A stretch of 60,000 nt of DNA from Zygnema cylindricum. Its lineage: Eukaryota > Streptophyta > Zygnematophyceae > Zygnematales > Zygnemataceae. Location: positions 1 to 60,000 of the forward strand of contig JBBHKE010002334.1 in assembly GCA_037447655.1 (NCBI GenBank), given 5' to 3'. Shown here in pieces: positions 23,911-35,134 of the stretch. Below the pieces are notes generated by a model, which worked only from the letters and a program-made list of their open reading frames with translations, did no database searches and had not been told where the DNA came from. Each line of letters begins with the position of its first letter. Positions within the stretch are counted from its first letter, which is position 1. A program made the position numbers and the translations under genes.

Positions 23911-24127
23911 CACCGTGAATCGCTATTAGCTTTAATGTATATTTTGCCACTTGAAACATCTTTTCTCCATGCACATTGGTCTGATTATGGATCTGACGAT
24001 TGCGAATGAAAGACAAGATTCTCACCTTCCGATTGGTGGTCTCCATGTGAAAATCGGACAAGCGTGTACGGAGAAAAGATGTTTTGAGTGACGAATAAAA
24101 CGTTAACACTAATAGCGATACACGGTG
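23911..24127. mobile_element. TA-flanked MITE, well-preserved copy
   Basis: Best-preserved member of the family: starts CACCGTGAATCGCTATTAG, ends CTAATAGCGATACACGGTG, each end bordered by TA, 217 bases. Inner arms match too (CCACTTGAAACATCTTTTCTC against GAGAAAAGATGTTTTGAGTG). The TA at both ends suggests a TA target-site duplication, as in Tc1/mariner-type elements, but the superfamily is not proven. Confidence 0.75.
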
Positions 24128-24585
24128 TAAAGCAATGAATGTACCTACAGTGCGCATTGAACGATTTCGAACAATTAATAAAATGCGCACCCTACGTTTA
24201 CTTTTCATAATTCAAACATTCAATACCCTAAACAACATAAAAGTGTAAAAACCAGCGGCGAGGCAGCATCGTCGCTGAACCAACAACCAGCTACTATGTG
24301 AACCAGACTGCCTCGGAGCTTAAAAGGCACCGAGCTGCAGCGACACCTCAATGCGCCGAGCCTTGTTACACTATTGGACCACCGACCAAGTTGCCTCATC
24401 GTTGGTACCACATGGCCTTGTTAAAACATGTGCACAATCAAAAAAATACAAAGTTCACATTGAAGCATAAAAAGGCCAACTTTGTATTAATCTGGGGAAT
24501 ATGGTTTAACTTTCTCATTAAGATTATCTAAACTCATTGCAGGTGGTGAATATAAATATCTCCTCTATCTCTCTTTAATCCAAAT

Positions 24586-26253
24586 CTAGGTGGAACTGTC
24601 TTCATCAAACTCCTCTTCACTTACCTCCTCTTCCTCTTCCTCCCATGTTATCATATCCTCTTCATAGCTACCATCCCTGGTGTTCTTCTGTAATAATTTG
24701 AGATTGCTAAATACCCAGACCAAATCATCAGCTCTTTTACTTGTCAGCTTATTCCTTTTCTTAGAGTGAATATAGTCATAAGTTGACCAATTCCTCTCAC
24801 ATGAGCTGGCAACTGTGACCTGAGCTAGGATCCTAATTGCTACCTTTTGCAAGATAGGAGAATCAGCTCCAAACTTCTGCCACCACTTCCAGCCTGGCAT
24901 CCTCAAAACCTCTATACTTAGACAGCTCAATGTAGGCCTCGACCTGGTCTTCCACATTTGGTATCATCTTATCAAGCATTATCTGAAAACCTTCCATTAC
25001 TTCCACATTTGAATATTGCCCATAGGTAGGACTTTGGTACTCAGGATCGAGTAAAAAGCCTGCGGCATATATGGGGCTATGCGCTATCTCCCTCCATGCC
25101 GTCCAAAATGTCTTCAGCTCCTCCAAAATGTGGAGGCATTCGTAACTTCTTTCTCCTCCATTGGTGAAGAACTTATGCAAGAACTGCCCAATAGTGTAAA
25201 AACCATAATAAACTTTCCCCACATTTGGGGTCCCCTTCTCACACTCCCTCATCAGCTGCACCAAACTGTCACAGCCTCCGTCACTCTCATCCAAAACTCC
25301 GAGCTCATAATGAGGCTTTCAATCTTAGCGCCCTCGGACTTGTATGTAGACTTGTCAATCCACTGCTTGTAACCATCATCAGACATTAAGATCTCCAGGC
25401 TGTCCTTCACTTGTAAAAACCACTGTAGCATGACAAAATCTTCTACATTTTCTGCAAACCTAATCTCTCCAAGTTTCAAAAGCCGAAGTGCAGGGATCTT
25501 GCCGAACATCTTCGCACTCATGTTACGATTCGTGAAGAATTTCAACACCTCTTTTGCCTCTCGCACAGGTGTTGAAATAAATGCAAACTTGCCCCAATCC
25601 TCCAACATTAGGCCCAATACATGGGCAGAACATGGCGTCCACGTGATGGAAGGGTGCTTAGTCATGAGCAATGAAGCTGCTTCCTTGTTCACAAGAGTAT
25701 AATCTGTCACGACTTGCACCACATGCTCGACCCCCACCGCAAGAACTCCCTTCTCCAACACGTGACAAATGTATTCGGCATCCTTAATTTGTCCACTAGT
25801 GTCTTCCGCCGTGAGAAACATGGCACCCTTGGGAGTGACAGCTAAAATGTTGAGGAGAGGCGTTTCATCCAGAGTTGTCCAACCTTTTGATGTGATCGAG
25901 ACACCGGTGAATTTCATCCTCTCCATATAGCTCTCCAAATCGTTCATGACCGTCGATTTCGTCTCGGAGAGAAGACGAATTCTCATTGTATTGCGGTGAG
26001 GTAGCTTGTAAGACGGCCCTATCTCGCCAGACTTCCTCACTGCTGCCTTAAAATAAGGGTCATCCAATAATTGGAACGACAAGCCATTGGCAAAGAAAGC
26101 CTTGACCCATGCTACATCCACATCTTTCTTGTTATGCGTATTATAAATATTTGTTGCTTTCGTTTGTACACCTTGTACCTTATTGCTTTGGCTAGACCTG
26201 ACAGGACTTCCGGTAAGTTCATCCAAATCGGTTATTACACGTTTTTGAGGCAT
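24586..26253 (-). pseudogene. hAT-type transposase with DUF659, two frameshifts
   Basis: Transposase of the plant hAT class, in three overlapping frames. Frame 1 (26253 to 25252, 333 residues) holds the DUF659-type core: KGWTTLDETPLLN (123-135), VVQVVTDYTLVNK (178-190) and the conserved TPCSAH (206-211). Frame 2 (25294 to 24863) is the middle helical part. Frame 3 (24957 to 24586) holds the C-terminal hAT dimerisation domain (SSCERNWSTYDYIHSKKRNK) and an acidic tail. Frame breaks lie near 25260 and 24900. The position usually held by the first catalytic Asp (D-G-W) reads Lys-Gly-Trp, and the Asn usual after VVTD is Tyr. No BED zinc finger and no terminal inverted repeats were found; the TAGTGTTGTG ends of the hAT-like elements at 42-50 kb do not flank it. 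The ATG at 26253 follows an in-frame stop a short way upstream. Dead copy. Confidence 0.85.
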
Positions 26254-26836
26254 GGATGCTTCTGGGCGAAGTTTCGTGGAAGCTTGAAAGGCGGCTTCAA
26301 TGGCAAATTCAGCGGTTGATTCTATGGTACTTTAGCTTCAATGGCGGCTTCCTTGTGAAGGACGACCGTCCTACACAAGTTCAAAACTTTAATGCGTAAA
26401 TCAAGCAACGTCTCTTTTTTTTAAATGTCCGTACATTTTTCGAATATCGAACACTGTACGAAATATACGAAAAGACTTAGTAAAAAAGTCGAAATCCGTA
26501 CGGATTAGACAACTATGGTTATTTGAACCAATATTTGATACGCCAAATTTAATGACAGGCTTTCCGCCACAGTGGACATTTTGCCCAATACATAGGAGTG
26601 AACGAACACTGTCACATGGTACAATGTACCGCAACTCTATATGAAGTATTGTACACGTGCTGAATAGGCTGGCTGTACGGTTGACCAGATTAGCAAATCC
26701 AATAAAAGAGCACCACGGTAGAATTGATTCCGTACGAAGCAGTTGGCGTTTGACAGATGGCAGGATCCTTTAGAAAGTAAAACGAACGCTGGAGATTTTT
26801 CACCGATTAAAATGTAGAAAATTGTACAACACAGTA

Positions 26837-27083
26837 GACATTGTGTATCAACATTAGCGTCAGTTTTTTGCTGCCATTTTAAGAAGCTCTTCCCCGTGCA
26901 CACTTGTCCGTACCAGATTGAGGATCAATCATAAGTGAAAAACTCGTACCTTTGTATCGCAGCCGTCGTACAAAAACAATCCGATAAGTGTGCATGGAGC
27001 AAAAATGACTTAAACTGATTTGGCGAAAAAATATTGACGCTGTTTGGCGAAAAAAATATTGACGCTGATAGCGGTACACGGTG
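26837..27083. mobile_element. TA-flanked MITE with inner tandem duplication
   Basis: Right end GATAGCGGTACACGGTG then TA; left end near ACATTGTGTATCAACATTAGCG. Inner arms CCGTGCACACTTGTCCG and CCGATAAGTGTGCATGGAGC mirror each other. A unit of about 23 bases (TTTGGCGAAAAA.TATTGACGCTG) is repeated twice at about 27019-27067, a private duplication in this copy. Confidence 0.6.
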
Positions 27084-27433
27084 TACTGTACTGTACTCTA
27101 CCAGTACGCGTACGGCATCCAGTACAGTAATTAAGTCAGTTTATCAAAAGTTCGAAAGTTATATGATCTAGTTTTTTCGTATGAACATGCATACGAATTC
27201 GAATATACGAAATGCATTGTTAAATTGCTTGCAGAGTTGTCAAACGTCTCGGAGTTGTGTTCTGCACCAACAAAAGTCTTGAAAAAGGCTTCCAAACAGG
27301 CTGTACGGAACAGGCTGTACGGTAATAGACTCTTTCTTTCTCCTATAATCTTTCTGCAATCGTCTTCGCCTCTCATTTCATTTTCCATTTGTTTAGTGTT
27401 TGCGAGTTTCTTTCGTTTTTCCTTTCATTGCAA

Positions 27434-27457
27434 AAGAGAAAGAGAGAGAGAGAGAGT
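27434..27457. repeat. GA microsatellite in the cystatin leader
   Basis: A run of (GA)n interrupted by AAA, 70-90 bases upstream of the cystatin ATG. Confidence 0.8.
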
Positions 27458-27520
27458 AAGCCTTCTTTTCATTGGCTCGTTTTGGTTGACCGACCGTTTG
27501 TGTTTGCGGCTGCGATTGTG

Positions 27521-27529
27521 CCACGTGTC
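27521..27529 (+). promoter_or_regulatory. G-box/ABRE-like CCACGTGTC before the cystatin ATG
   Basis: CCACGTGTC directly abuts the start codon. CACGTGTC is the core recognised by plant bZIP factors (ABRE/G-box), but its position at the ATG means it probably lies in the transcribed leader; a regulatory role is only a possibility. Confidence 0.25.
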
Positions 27530-28428
27530 ATGGCGGGGCTGCTGGGCGGTTTGAAGAATCTGGCGGGAGCCAATAGCGGCGAAGCGGAGAAATGCGCCAA
27601 ATTCGCCGTCAAAGAACACAATGACAAGCAGGTGAAACTTTTTGATCATAAATTTGTACCTTCTTTCTCCCTACAATGCGTTTTATTTATTTAGCTTTAT
27701 TTATTTATCTATCTATTTATTTTTTGCTTCTAACTTGAATGAATATTCTCTTCAGTGTTCGTTATCCTTTTAGTTTACTCTTTTGTTTGTATTTTATTTT
27801 TTTTGTTATTGTGAACTTACAGCCTGGAAAAAGCGAATTATTGGATAAAAAACACCTTTCAATTTACATTTATGAAATAACTCTTAGTTACCTAAAGATT
27901 AAGTTTATTTTTCAGCCCCTATGTTTCTGCAAATTGTACAATGTACAAAAGTCTTGTGTTTATTCAGTATTGGTACTTCTTTTCCTTTACATTTTTCTTT
28001 CTTTTTCTTTTTATTTTTTATTGATTTGGGCATTTTAAATGTTTTTTTTTCCTTTTACTTTGTCTTACATAGTTTTATTCTATCAACTTGCTTCACCTCT
28101 TATCTGATTATTTTCCTATTTCCCTTTTTTTCAATATACCGCGTAATATCATTGCACGTTATGATATTTTTTTCTTAAAATGTAATTGTGTATTTTATTA
28201 CACATCATAAAGTAACATTTTTTTTTGCCGATTAATTTGCAGAATTCCGGACTTTCCTTCACACGTTTGGTTTCTGCGGAAGAACAAGTTGTTCAAGGAA
28301 AACTTTATCATTTGACAATTGAGGTAAAAAATAACGACAAGACTGAAAATTACAAGGCTAAGGTTTGGGTGAAACCGTGGGAGAATCATCGATCATTGGA
28401 GAGTTTTGAGTTGTTACAAAGTTCATAA
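27530..28428 (+). CDS. Phytocystatin-like cysteine protease inhibitor
   Basis: Small cystatin that would block papain-type cysteine proteases by wedging into their active-site cleft. Exons 27530-27631 and 28243-28428, intron 611 bases with GTGAAA donor and TTTGCAG acceptor, phase 0, 95 residues. The three contact elements of the family are present: an N-terminal Gly-Gly (6-7), the first hairpin Q-V-V-Q-G (49-53) and the Pro-Trp of the second hairpin (79-80). The helix segment CAKFAVKEHN (22-31) corresponds to the plant LARFAV-type signature with Cys at its first position. There is no signal peptide, so it is probably cytosolic. Length fits the single-domain plant class. An almost identical second copy of exon 2 lies at 32490-32675 with no exon 1 of its own. 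Confidence 0.9.
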
Positions 28429-29500
28429 ACAAAGAAAGAAATATCAAAGAAGAAAGAAGGAAGAGGCAAGAAAGAAAAAGTGACAAGAAGATGACAGTTA
28501 AGTCCGGTTCCGTTTTAATTTTAAACATTCGCTCCGAGTACTTTAGAGCATAAGCGGAATTTTCTGTATTTTATTCTGTATTTTAGTCTGTAACTCGTTG
28601 ATGTATTTCTGGAACTCAGATGTTTTTTTTGTTTTTGAGGGACAGATGACAAAATGTAAATGGAAAATGCCCAATTTTGAGAGTTTTTATCAATTTTCTC
28701 ATTTGAGGAATCCCCTTTTGAAGATGTATTATCTGTGGCTTCAAACTTTGTGAATGTACTGTCTCCGATTCACAAGAATGTGACATCTGAGGGTAGGAGG
28801 TTTTGTATTTCACATTTGTTTTCTGTTGGTGTATTTATCTGTAATTTTGATGTGGAAAAGTACTGAAATACTGCTTTTGTGGCCACTACTGTTAAATTCA
28901 CGTTTAATATGGGTTAACAACATATAGTGTTTTCCATTCCTTTTCGCACATTAAAGATATAGAAGTTTAACAATAGTCGATGTATGTCGCTATGCTTCTC
29001 TGTTTTCCCTCTCTGTCATTGTTTTCTTCTTTTAATCTCCCACACACCCAATCTGTTTTTTATCCAAATGCTGTAGAAACTTTTTCATTGCTCGGTTCAT
29101 CCTCCTCTTACCTTTTTCTCTCCTACCATTCATTGTCTTTCACCGTTGCCACTCAACACTTGATGTCTTTCCTCCTTTTTGTCTCTTTGTCTAATCATTA
29201 CTATCTTATATTTAGGAGAATTTCAACTAATAATAAGCTTTTAAATGGTAAAATTTAAAGACATCTATCACTATTACGTTTATCAACCTTAAATCTGTTC
29301 CTGCTCCTAACTGCTAACCTCTTTCGCTTCCTTTGTATCATTTATCACGCCGTCGTTTTGTGTTCTCACTTTGTTTTTCCCTTTTATTACATTGATCAGC
29401 CAGCTGAGTTAGACTGTTGATGATTTTGATTTACAAAATGGACTTGATATATTTTGATTAGAATAATCCCTTTCGATAAGATATCCCTCTTTATAGGATA
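28429..29500. other. 3' flank of cystatin exon 2
   Basis: AT-rich with pyrimidine-rich patches (28990-29180). No second gene seen. The 3' UTR of cystatin must lie at the start of this stretch; no clear polyadenylation signal was identified. Confidence 0.45.
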
Positions 29501-29741
29501 CTTTCCACTCAAATAGGGGCCGACTTTATTAAAAAGCGCGATGGTAAACCATCTGAGTCCATAGGAACAAAAGGAAGTAGCATTGCTAAAACTGAAAAAA
29601 CCACATGACTACGGAATGAACAAAGTGGAAAATCAAGACAAAACCGACGAAAATACAAAAAAATGGCGGGGAAATCAAAAACACCCCAAAAAGCAAACCC
29701 CGCAAACAAAAAATCAAAGGAAAAAACTAACACCAACATAA

Positions 29742-30887
29742 CTAAAAATCTACGGAAAGCAACCACGTAAGTCCCCGAACCCCAGAGGAGCACAAGGAGG
29801 AAGTTCCGGAACACGCCATCGATTCATAACGGCAATAGACGATCGAAGTAATATAGAAGCCAGCACCCGTTGTAGAGCCACAGAAAAACGTTGACGAAAA
29901 AAAGGAAGTAAGGACTGAAACAGAAGGGCTCCCAGGTCCCCGCCTCTCGAAAGAGCGCCGACCACAAGTACGAAAAAACTCGTCCAAAGCCACACCCACA
30001 CAACCAAATATCTCAACCGCCATCGGAATGAAGCCATCCATAGCGTCGCGACAGGCATAATCACACTCCTTCCTTTTAGCCGCGTCATGGGCGGCCACTC
30101 CCACATGCCGAGCCGCTTGGGTGACGACTGAAGTTGAGGTAGGGTTCGCCAAAACAATATCACCAAATGTACGACGCGCACCATCGAGTAATACAAGGTC
30201 AATCGAAGGAATAATGTGAGAGACCTCCCGACGAACAGAAAATCCCCCCTCATAAGCGATAGTAGCAATGGTGTCTCGAATCGCGTCGTGCGCCCGAATC
30301 AACTCGCCCTCGTGGGAGCAACGAAGCAAATGGACCCCGTCGGGCTCGAGAACTTGGCCACAGGAGCAAACGAGTGAGCCAAGCAAAGGTGGGTGAGGGA
30401 GGCCAAGCCGGAACCTAAGGGCCGTCGTGAACTGAGCCGGTGTGAAACGAAGAGTAGATAAGATAGGGACAGCCAATAACCAAGCTCCAAAGCGAGGTCC
30501 ACCACAAGACAGGAACCGTGCACGCGAAGAATCAGAAGGAAGCGCCTCGAGAAGCTCGGATTTAATAGTGGCGACAACCCGATCAGAAATGGATTCCTGA
30601 ACACGCGGAACTGATGTCGTATTTAGAGTGGAAAACATCGGCATGTCCTCGATAGCAGCCGGATTAAGAGAACATGATGCATCCAAAAGGGATCGTTGGA
30701 AGGCTAGCTCACCATCTGAAACACGGGGAACCACGGCCGCAAGAATAGGAGTGTCCCCAGCCAGAAAACGAGAGACAATAGTGGAAGCAACAAGGCACCA
30801 ACTTCCCAAATAGGCGGCTGGAGCAACACGCGCCGTCGAGAGTAAACCCAAACCGCCAGCCGAGACAGGAAGAGAGGCTTGGATGCG
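29742..30887 (-). pseudogene. LINE C-terminal fragment, copy 1
   Basis: Same protein tail as the longer copy at 33989-35746 (zinc motif C-S-C-G..HLLRC and endonuclease-like block), cut off at 30887 by the duplication edge, after which the sequence is unrelated AT-rich DNA. On the minus strand an AATAAAGTCGG near 29530 may be the element's polyadenylation signal. It cannot encode a reverse transcriptase since the polymerase part is absent. Confidence 0.85.
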
Positions 30888-32382
30888 AATTACGAACCTT
30901 CATTTCAAATCTATTTCTAAAAGATTTTTCTTTACATATGTATTTTTTAATATTTTTTGGTGAGATAAACAAACAATTTCACATCTCCCTTGGGCGATTG
31001 TACAAGGTATGCATCCTTTAGTGTGTACACACTCTCTAAAATGAGAGGTTTTGGAGGCAAATGTTTTTTTTTTCCTTTTTTGAACGAGCAACGTGTCAAC
31101 CATAATATTAATAATAATTGACACACAAAAACTTGAGGAAACTTTGTGTACTCCAAAAAAAACAAAAAATTGTCGCTTTTGCGACAAACACTCGATTTCG
31201 ACAAAACAAAAACTTACAAAAAAACTAAAATAAAACGAAAAAAATGTTGCATTCAACGTAGATTAGACCGTTTATACCCTGCCTTAGAAAAAATGTTTTT
31301 TTTTGTGTTTTTTCAATCTGGTCAAACCTCCATGATAGGCTCTCACGATAAACTCTCTAAAAAAAAAATTGTCTTTGTTTCTCGACAAAAAATTATAATT
31401 CGAAAAAACTATAAGAGATTCCAAAATATATCGAAGAAAAAAGACATCGTAAGCTTGATTTGTCAAGTTCTACAGGATTTTCTTTTCAAATTGCTAGTTT
31501 TTACAACACCAAGTATTATTTTGTTTTTTTTATTATTATTATTAAGAATACGAAAAATAATAATAATATAATAATCCGAGAAACTCCAAAACTCAAGAAT
31601 AAAAAACTCGCAAATCCCCAAAACCCAGAAACCCAAAAGCTCCAAAATCCCAAAATCCAAAAAAAAATAAAAAATAAAAATGTTAGGTTAAAATTTCAAA
31701 TTTCATGATCTTTGAAAAGAAAAATATTCCCACAAACCAAATAATCGCAAAAAAAAAAAAAAAAATTGACAGACCTCAAATTTGATCGACGTAAAAAAGT
31801 AAAGTTGGTAAGACAAAAAAAACAAACAAGAAAAAAAAAGCAGTAACAAAATCAAAAAAGTTTTATATAGTTTCCTTTTACTTATATTTCCTTTTTACTT
31901 TTCTATTCATTTCTTTCCATTTTTTTTTTTGCTTTTGTAACTCCGTTTGGTTTCAGTTCCTCATCGGCAATTATTTTTTACAATTTTCTATTATTATTCA
32001 CTGTTTTTTTTTTTTACGTTTTTCAAAAAAAATCCAGGGTAAATTTGACAAAAAACAAAGTCCAATTTGTATTTTAAGGCATTTCATCGTTTATTCCTTA
32101 TTTTTTTTTGCATTTTTTCGAAATTTTTAGCGCTTTTTTTTTGCGCCTGTCATCACTTTTTTTTAAGTTATTTTAGCTTTTTTCTAGCGTTTTTTTAGCA
32201 TTTACTTATTTTAACATTTTTAGGCAATTCTCAAACCCTTTTTAGCGTTTTTAAAACGTGTTTTAAAGCGTTTTAAATGATTTTTCCGCAAATTTTATGT
32301 TGATTTCAGCAATTCATTGGTTTAAAGGCCATTATTCATAATTTTACAGCTTTTTTTTGCAATGTTTTCACTTTCTATTGAA
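30888..32382. other. Low-complexity AT-rich spacer between the duplicate copies
   Basis: Very AT-rich. 31560-31680 is A-rich with CCCAAAA/CCCAAAC words, and 32100-32290 is T-rich with repeated TTTAGCG words. Reading frames here are Lys/Phe-rich and look like chance. No cystatin exon 1, RNA gene or terminal repeats were found. Confidence 0.6.
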
Positions 32383-35134
32383 ATACCGCGTAATATCATT
32401 GCACATTATAATATTTTTTTCTTAAAATGTAATTGTGTATTTTATTACACATCATAAAGTAACATTTTTTTTTGCCGATTAATTTGCAGAATTCCGGACT
32501 TTCCTTCACACGTTTGGTTTCTGCGGAAGAACAAGTTGTTCAAGGAAAACTTTATCATTTGACAATTGAGGTAAAAAATAACGACAAGACTGAAAATTAC
32601 AAGGCTAAGGTTTGGGTGAAACCGTGGGAGAATCATCGATCATTGGAGAGTTTTGAGTTGTTACAAAGTTCATAAACAAAGAAAGAAATATCAAAGAAGA
32701 AAGAAGGAAGAGGCAAGAAAGAAAAAGTGACAAGAAGATGACAGTTAAGTCCGGTTCCGTTTTAATTTTAAACATTCGCTCCGAGTACTTTAGAGCATAA
32801 GCGGAATTTTCTGTATTTTATTCTGTATTTTAGTCTGTAACTCGTTGATGTATTTCTGGAACTCAGATGTTTTTTTTGTTTTTGAGGGACAGATGACAAA
32901 ATGTAAATGGAAAATGCCCAATTTTGAGAGTTTTTATCAATTTTCTCATTTGAGGAATCCCCTTTTGAAGATGTATTATCTGTGGCTTCAAACTTTGTGA
33001 ATGTACTGTCTCCGATTCACAAGAATGTGACATCTGAGGGTAGGAGGTTTTGTATTTCACATTTGTTTTCTGTTGGTGTATTTATCTGTAATTTTGATGT
33101 GGAAAAGTACTGAAATACTGCTTTTGTGGCCACTACTGTTAAATTCACGTTTAATATGGGTTAACAACATATAGTGTTTTCCATTCCTTTTCGCACATTA
33201 AAGATATAGAAGTTTAACAATAGTCGATGTATGTCGCTATGCTTCTCTGTTTTCCCTCTCTGTCATTGTTTTCTTCTTTTAATCTCCCACACACCCAATC
33301 TGTTTTTTATCCAAATGCTGTAGAAACTTTTTCATTGCTCGGTTCATCCTCCTCTTACCTTTTTCTCTCCTACCATTCATTGTCTTTCACCGTTGCCACT
33401 CAACACTTGATGTCTTTCCTCCTTTTTGTCTCTTTGTCTAATCATTACTATCTTATATTTAGGAGAATTTCAACTAATAATAAGCTTTTAAATGGTAAAA
33501 TTTAAAGACATCTATCACTATTACGTTTATCAACCTTAAATCTGTTCCTGCTCCTAACTGCTAACCTCTTTCGCTTCCTTTGTATCATTTATCACGCCGT
33601 CGTTTTGTGTTCTCACTTTGTTTTTCCCTTTTATTACATTGATCAGCCAGCTGAGTTAGACTGTTGATGATTTTGATTTACAAAATGGACTTGATATATT
33701 TTGATTAGAATAATCCCTTTCGATAAGATATCCCTCTTTATAGGATACTTTCCACTCAAATAGGGGCCGACTTTATTAAAAAGCGCGATGGTAAACCATC
33801 TGAGTCCATAGGAACAAAAGGAAGTAGCATTGCTAAAACTGAAAAAACCACATGACTACGGAATGAACAAAGTGGAAAATCAAGACAAAACCGACGAAAA
33901 TACAAAAAAATGGCGGGGAAATCAAAAACACCCCAAAAAGCAAACCCCGCAAACAAAAAATCAAAGGAAAAAACTAACACCAACATAACTAAAAATCTAC
34001 GGAAAGCAACCACGTAAGTCCCCGAACCCCAGAGGAGCACAAGGAGGAAGTTCCGGAACACGCCATCGATTCATAACGGCAATAGACGATCGAAGTAATA
34101 TAGAAGCCAGCACCCGTTGTAGAGCCACAGAAAAACGTTGACGAAAAAAAGGAAGTAAGGACTGAAACAGAAGGGCTCCCAGGTCCCCGCCTCTCGAAAG
34201 AGCGCCGACCACAAGTACGAAAAAACTCGTCCAAAGCCACACCCACACAACCAAATATCTCAACCGCCATCGGAATGAAGCCATCCATAGCGTCGCGACA
34301 GGCATAATCACACTCCTTCCTTTTAGCCGCGTCATGGGCGGCCACTCCCACATGCCGAGCCGCTTGGGTGACGACTGAAGTTGAGGTAGGGTTCGCCAAA
34401 ACAATATCACCAAATGTACGACGCGCACCATCGAGTAATACAAGGTCAATCGAAGGAATAATGTGAGAGACCTCCCGACGAACAGAAAATCCCCCCTCAT
34501 AAGCGATAGTAGCAATGGTGTCTCGAATCGCGTCGTGCGCCCGAATCAACTCGCCCTCGTGGGAGCAACGAAGCAAATGGACCCCGTCGGGCTCGAGAAC
34601 TTGGCCACAGGAGCAAACGAGTGAGCCAAGCAAAGGTGGGTGAGGGAGGCCAAGCCGGAACCTAAGGGCCGTCGTGAACTGAGCCGGTGTGAAACGAAGA
34701 GTAGATAAGATAGGGACAGCCAATAACCAAGCTCCAAAGCGAGGTCCACCACAAGACAGGAACCGTGCACGCGAAGAATCAGAAGGAAGCGCCTCGAGAA
34801 GCTCGGATTTAATAGTGGCGACAACCCGATCAGAAATGGATTCCTGAACACGCGGAACTGATGTCGTATTTAGAGTGGAAAACATCGGCATGTCCTCGAT
34901 AGCAGCCGGATTAAGAGAACATGATGCATCCAAAAGGGATCGTTGGAAGGCTAGTTCACCATCTGAAATACGGGGAACCACGGCCGCAAGAATAGGAGTG
35001 TCCCCAGCCAGAAAACGAGAGACAATAGTGGAAGCAACAAGGCACCAACTTCCCAAATAGGCGGCTGGAGCAACACGCGCCGTCGAGAGTAAACCCAAAC
35101 CGCCAGCCGAGACAGGAAGAGAGGCTTGAATGCG
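32383..35134. repeat. Segmental duplication, copy 2 (2752 bp)
   Basis: Partner of 28136-30887. At all five differences I noticed, this copy has A or T where copy 1 has G or C. The LINE continues past the right edge here, so this copy keeps the longer and presumably original LINE context, while copy 1 keeps the complete cystatin intron. Confidence 0.95.
32490..32675 (+). pseudogene. Second copy of cystatin exon 2
   Basis: Identical in protein sequence to the true exon 2 at 28243-28428 (Q-V-V-Q-G and Pro-Trp present, stop at 32673-32675) with the same TTTGCAG acceptor in front. No exon 1, start codon or promoter was found between the two copies. It is either an orphan exon or an alternative last exon of the cystatin gene; splicing to it would give the same protein. 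Confidence 0.85.

Larger units (their letters stand above)
21492..24219. other. Spacer between MurF and the hAT transposase
   Basis: AT-rich spacer with no supported gene. It holds two MITEs (22051-22275, 23911-24127), a tRNA-like sequence (23736-23810) and two close copies of TTACCGATTAAAC near 21820 and 21845. The right end is not sharp: the transposase stop is at 24586 and 24220-24585 also shows nothing recognisable. Confidence 0.5.
26254..27520. other. Spacer between hAT transposase and cystatin
   Basis: No gene seen. Contains a MITE (26837-27083) followed by TACTGTACTGTACTC words, and a GA-rich microsatellite (27434-27457) about 75 bases before the cystatin start codon, probably in the 5' leader. 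Confidence 0.5.
28136..30887. repeat. Segmental duplication, copy 1 (2752 bp)
   Basis: Near-identical to 32383-35134 at a constant offset of 4247 bases. It spans the end of the cystatin intron, exon 2, its 3' flank and the tail of a LINE on the minus strand. By eye I found only five differences (two near 28158-28163, two near 30713-30721, one near 30881), all transitions. The left edge is at ATACCGCG and the right edge falls inside the LINE frame. Confidence 0.95.
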
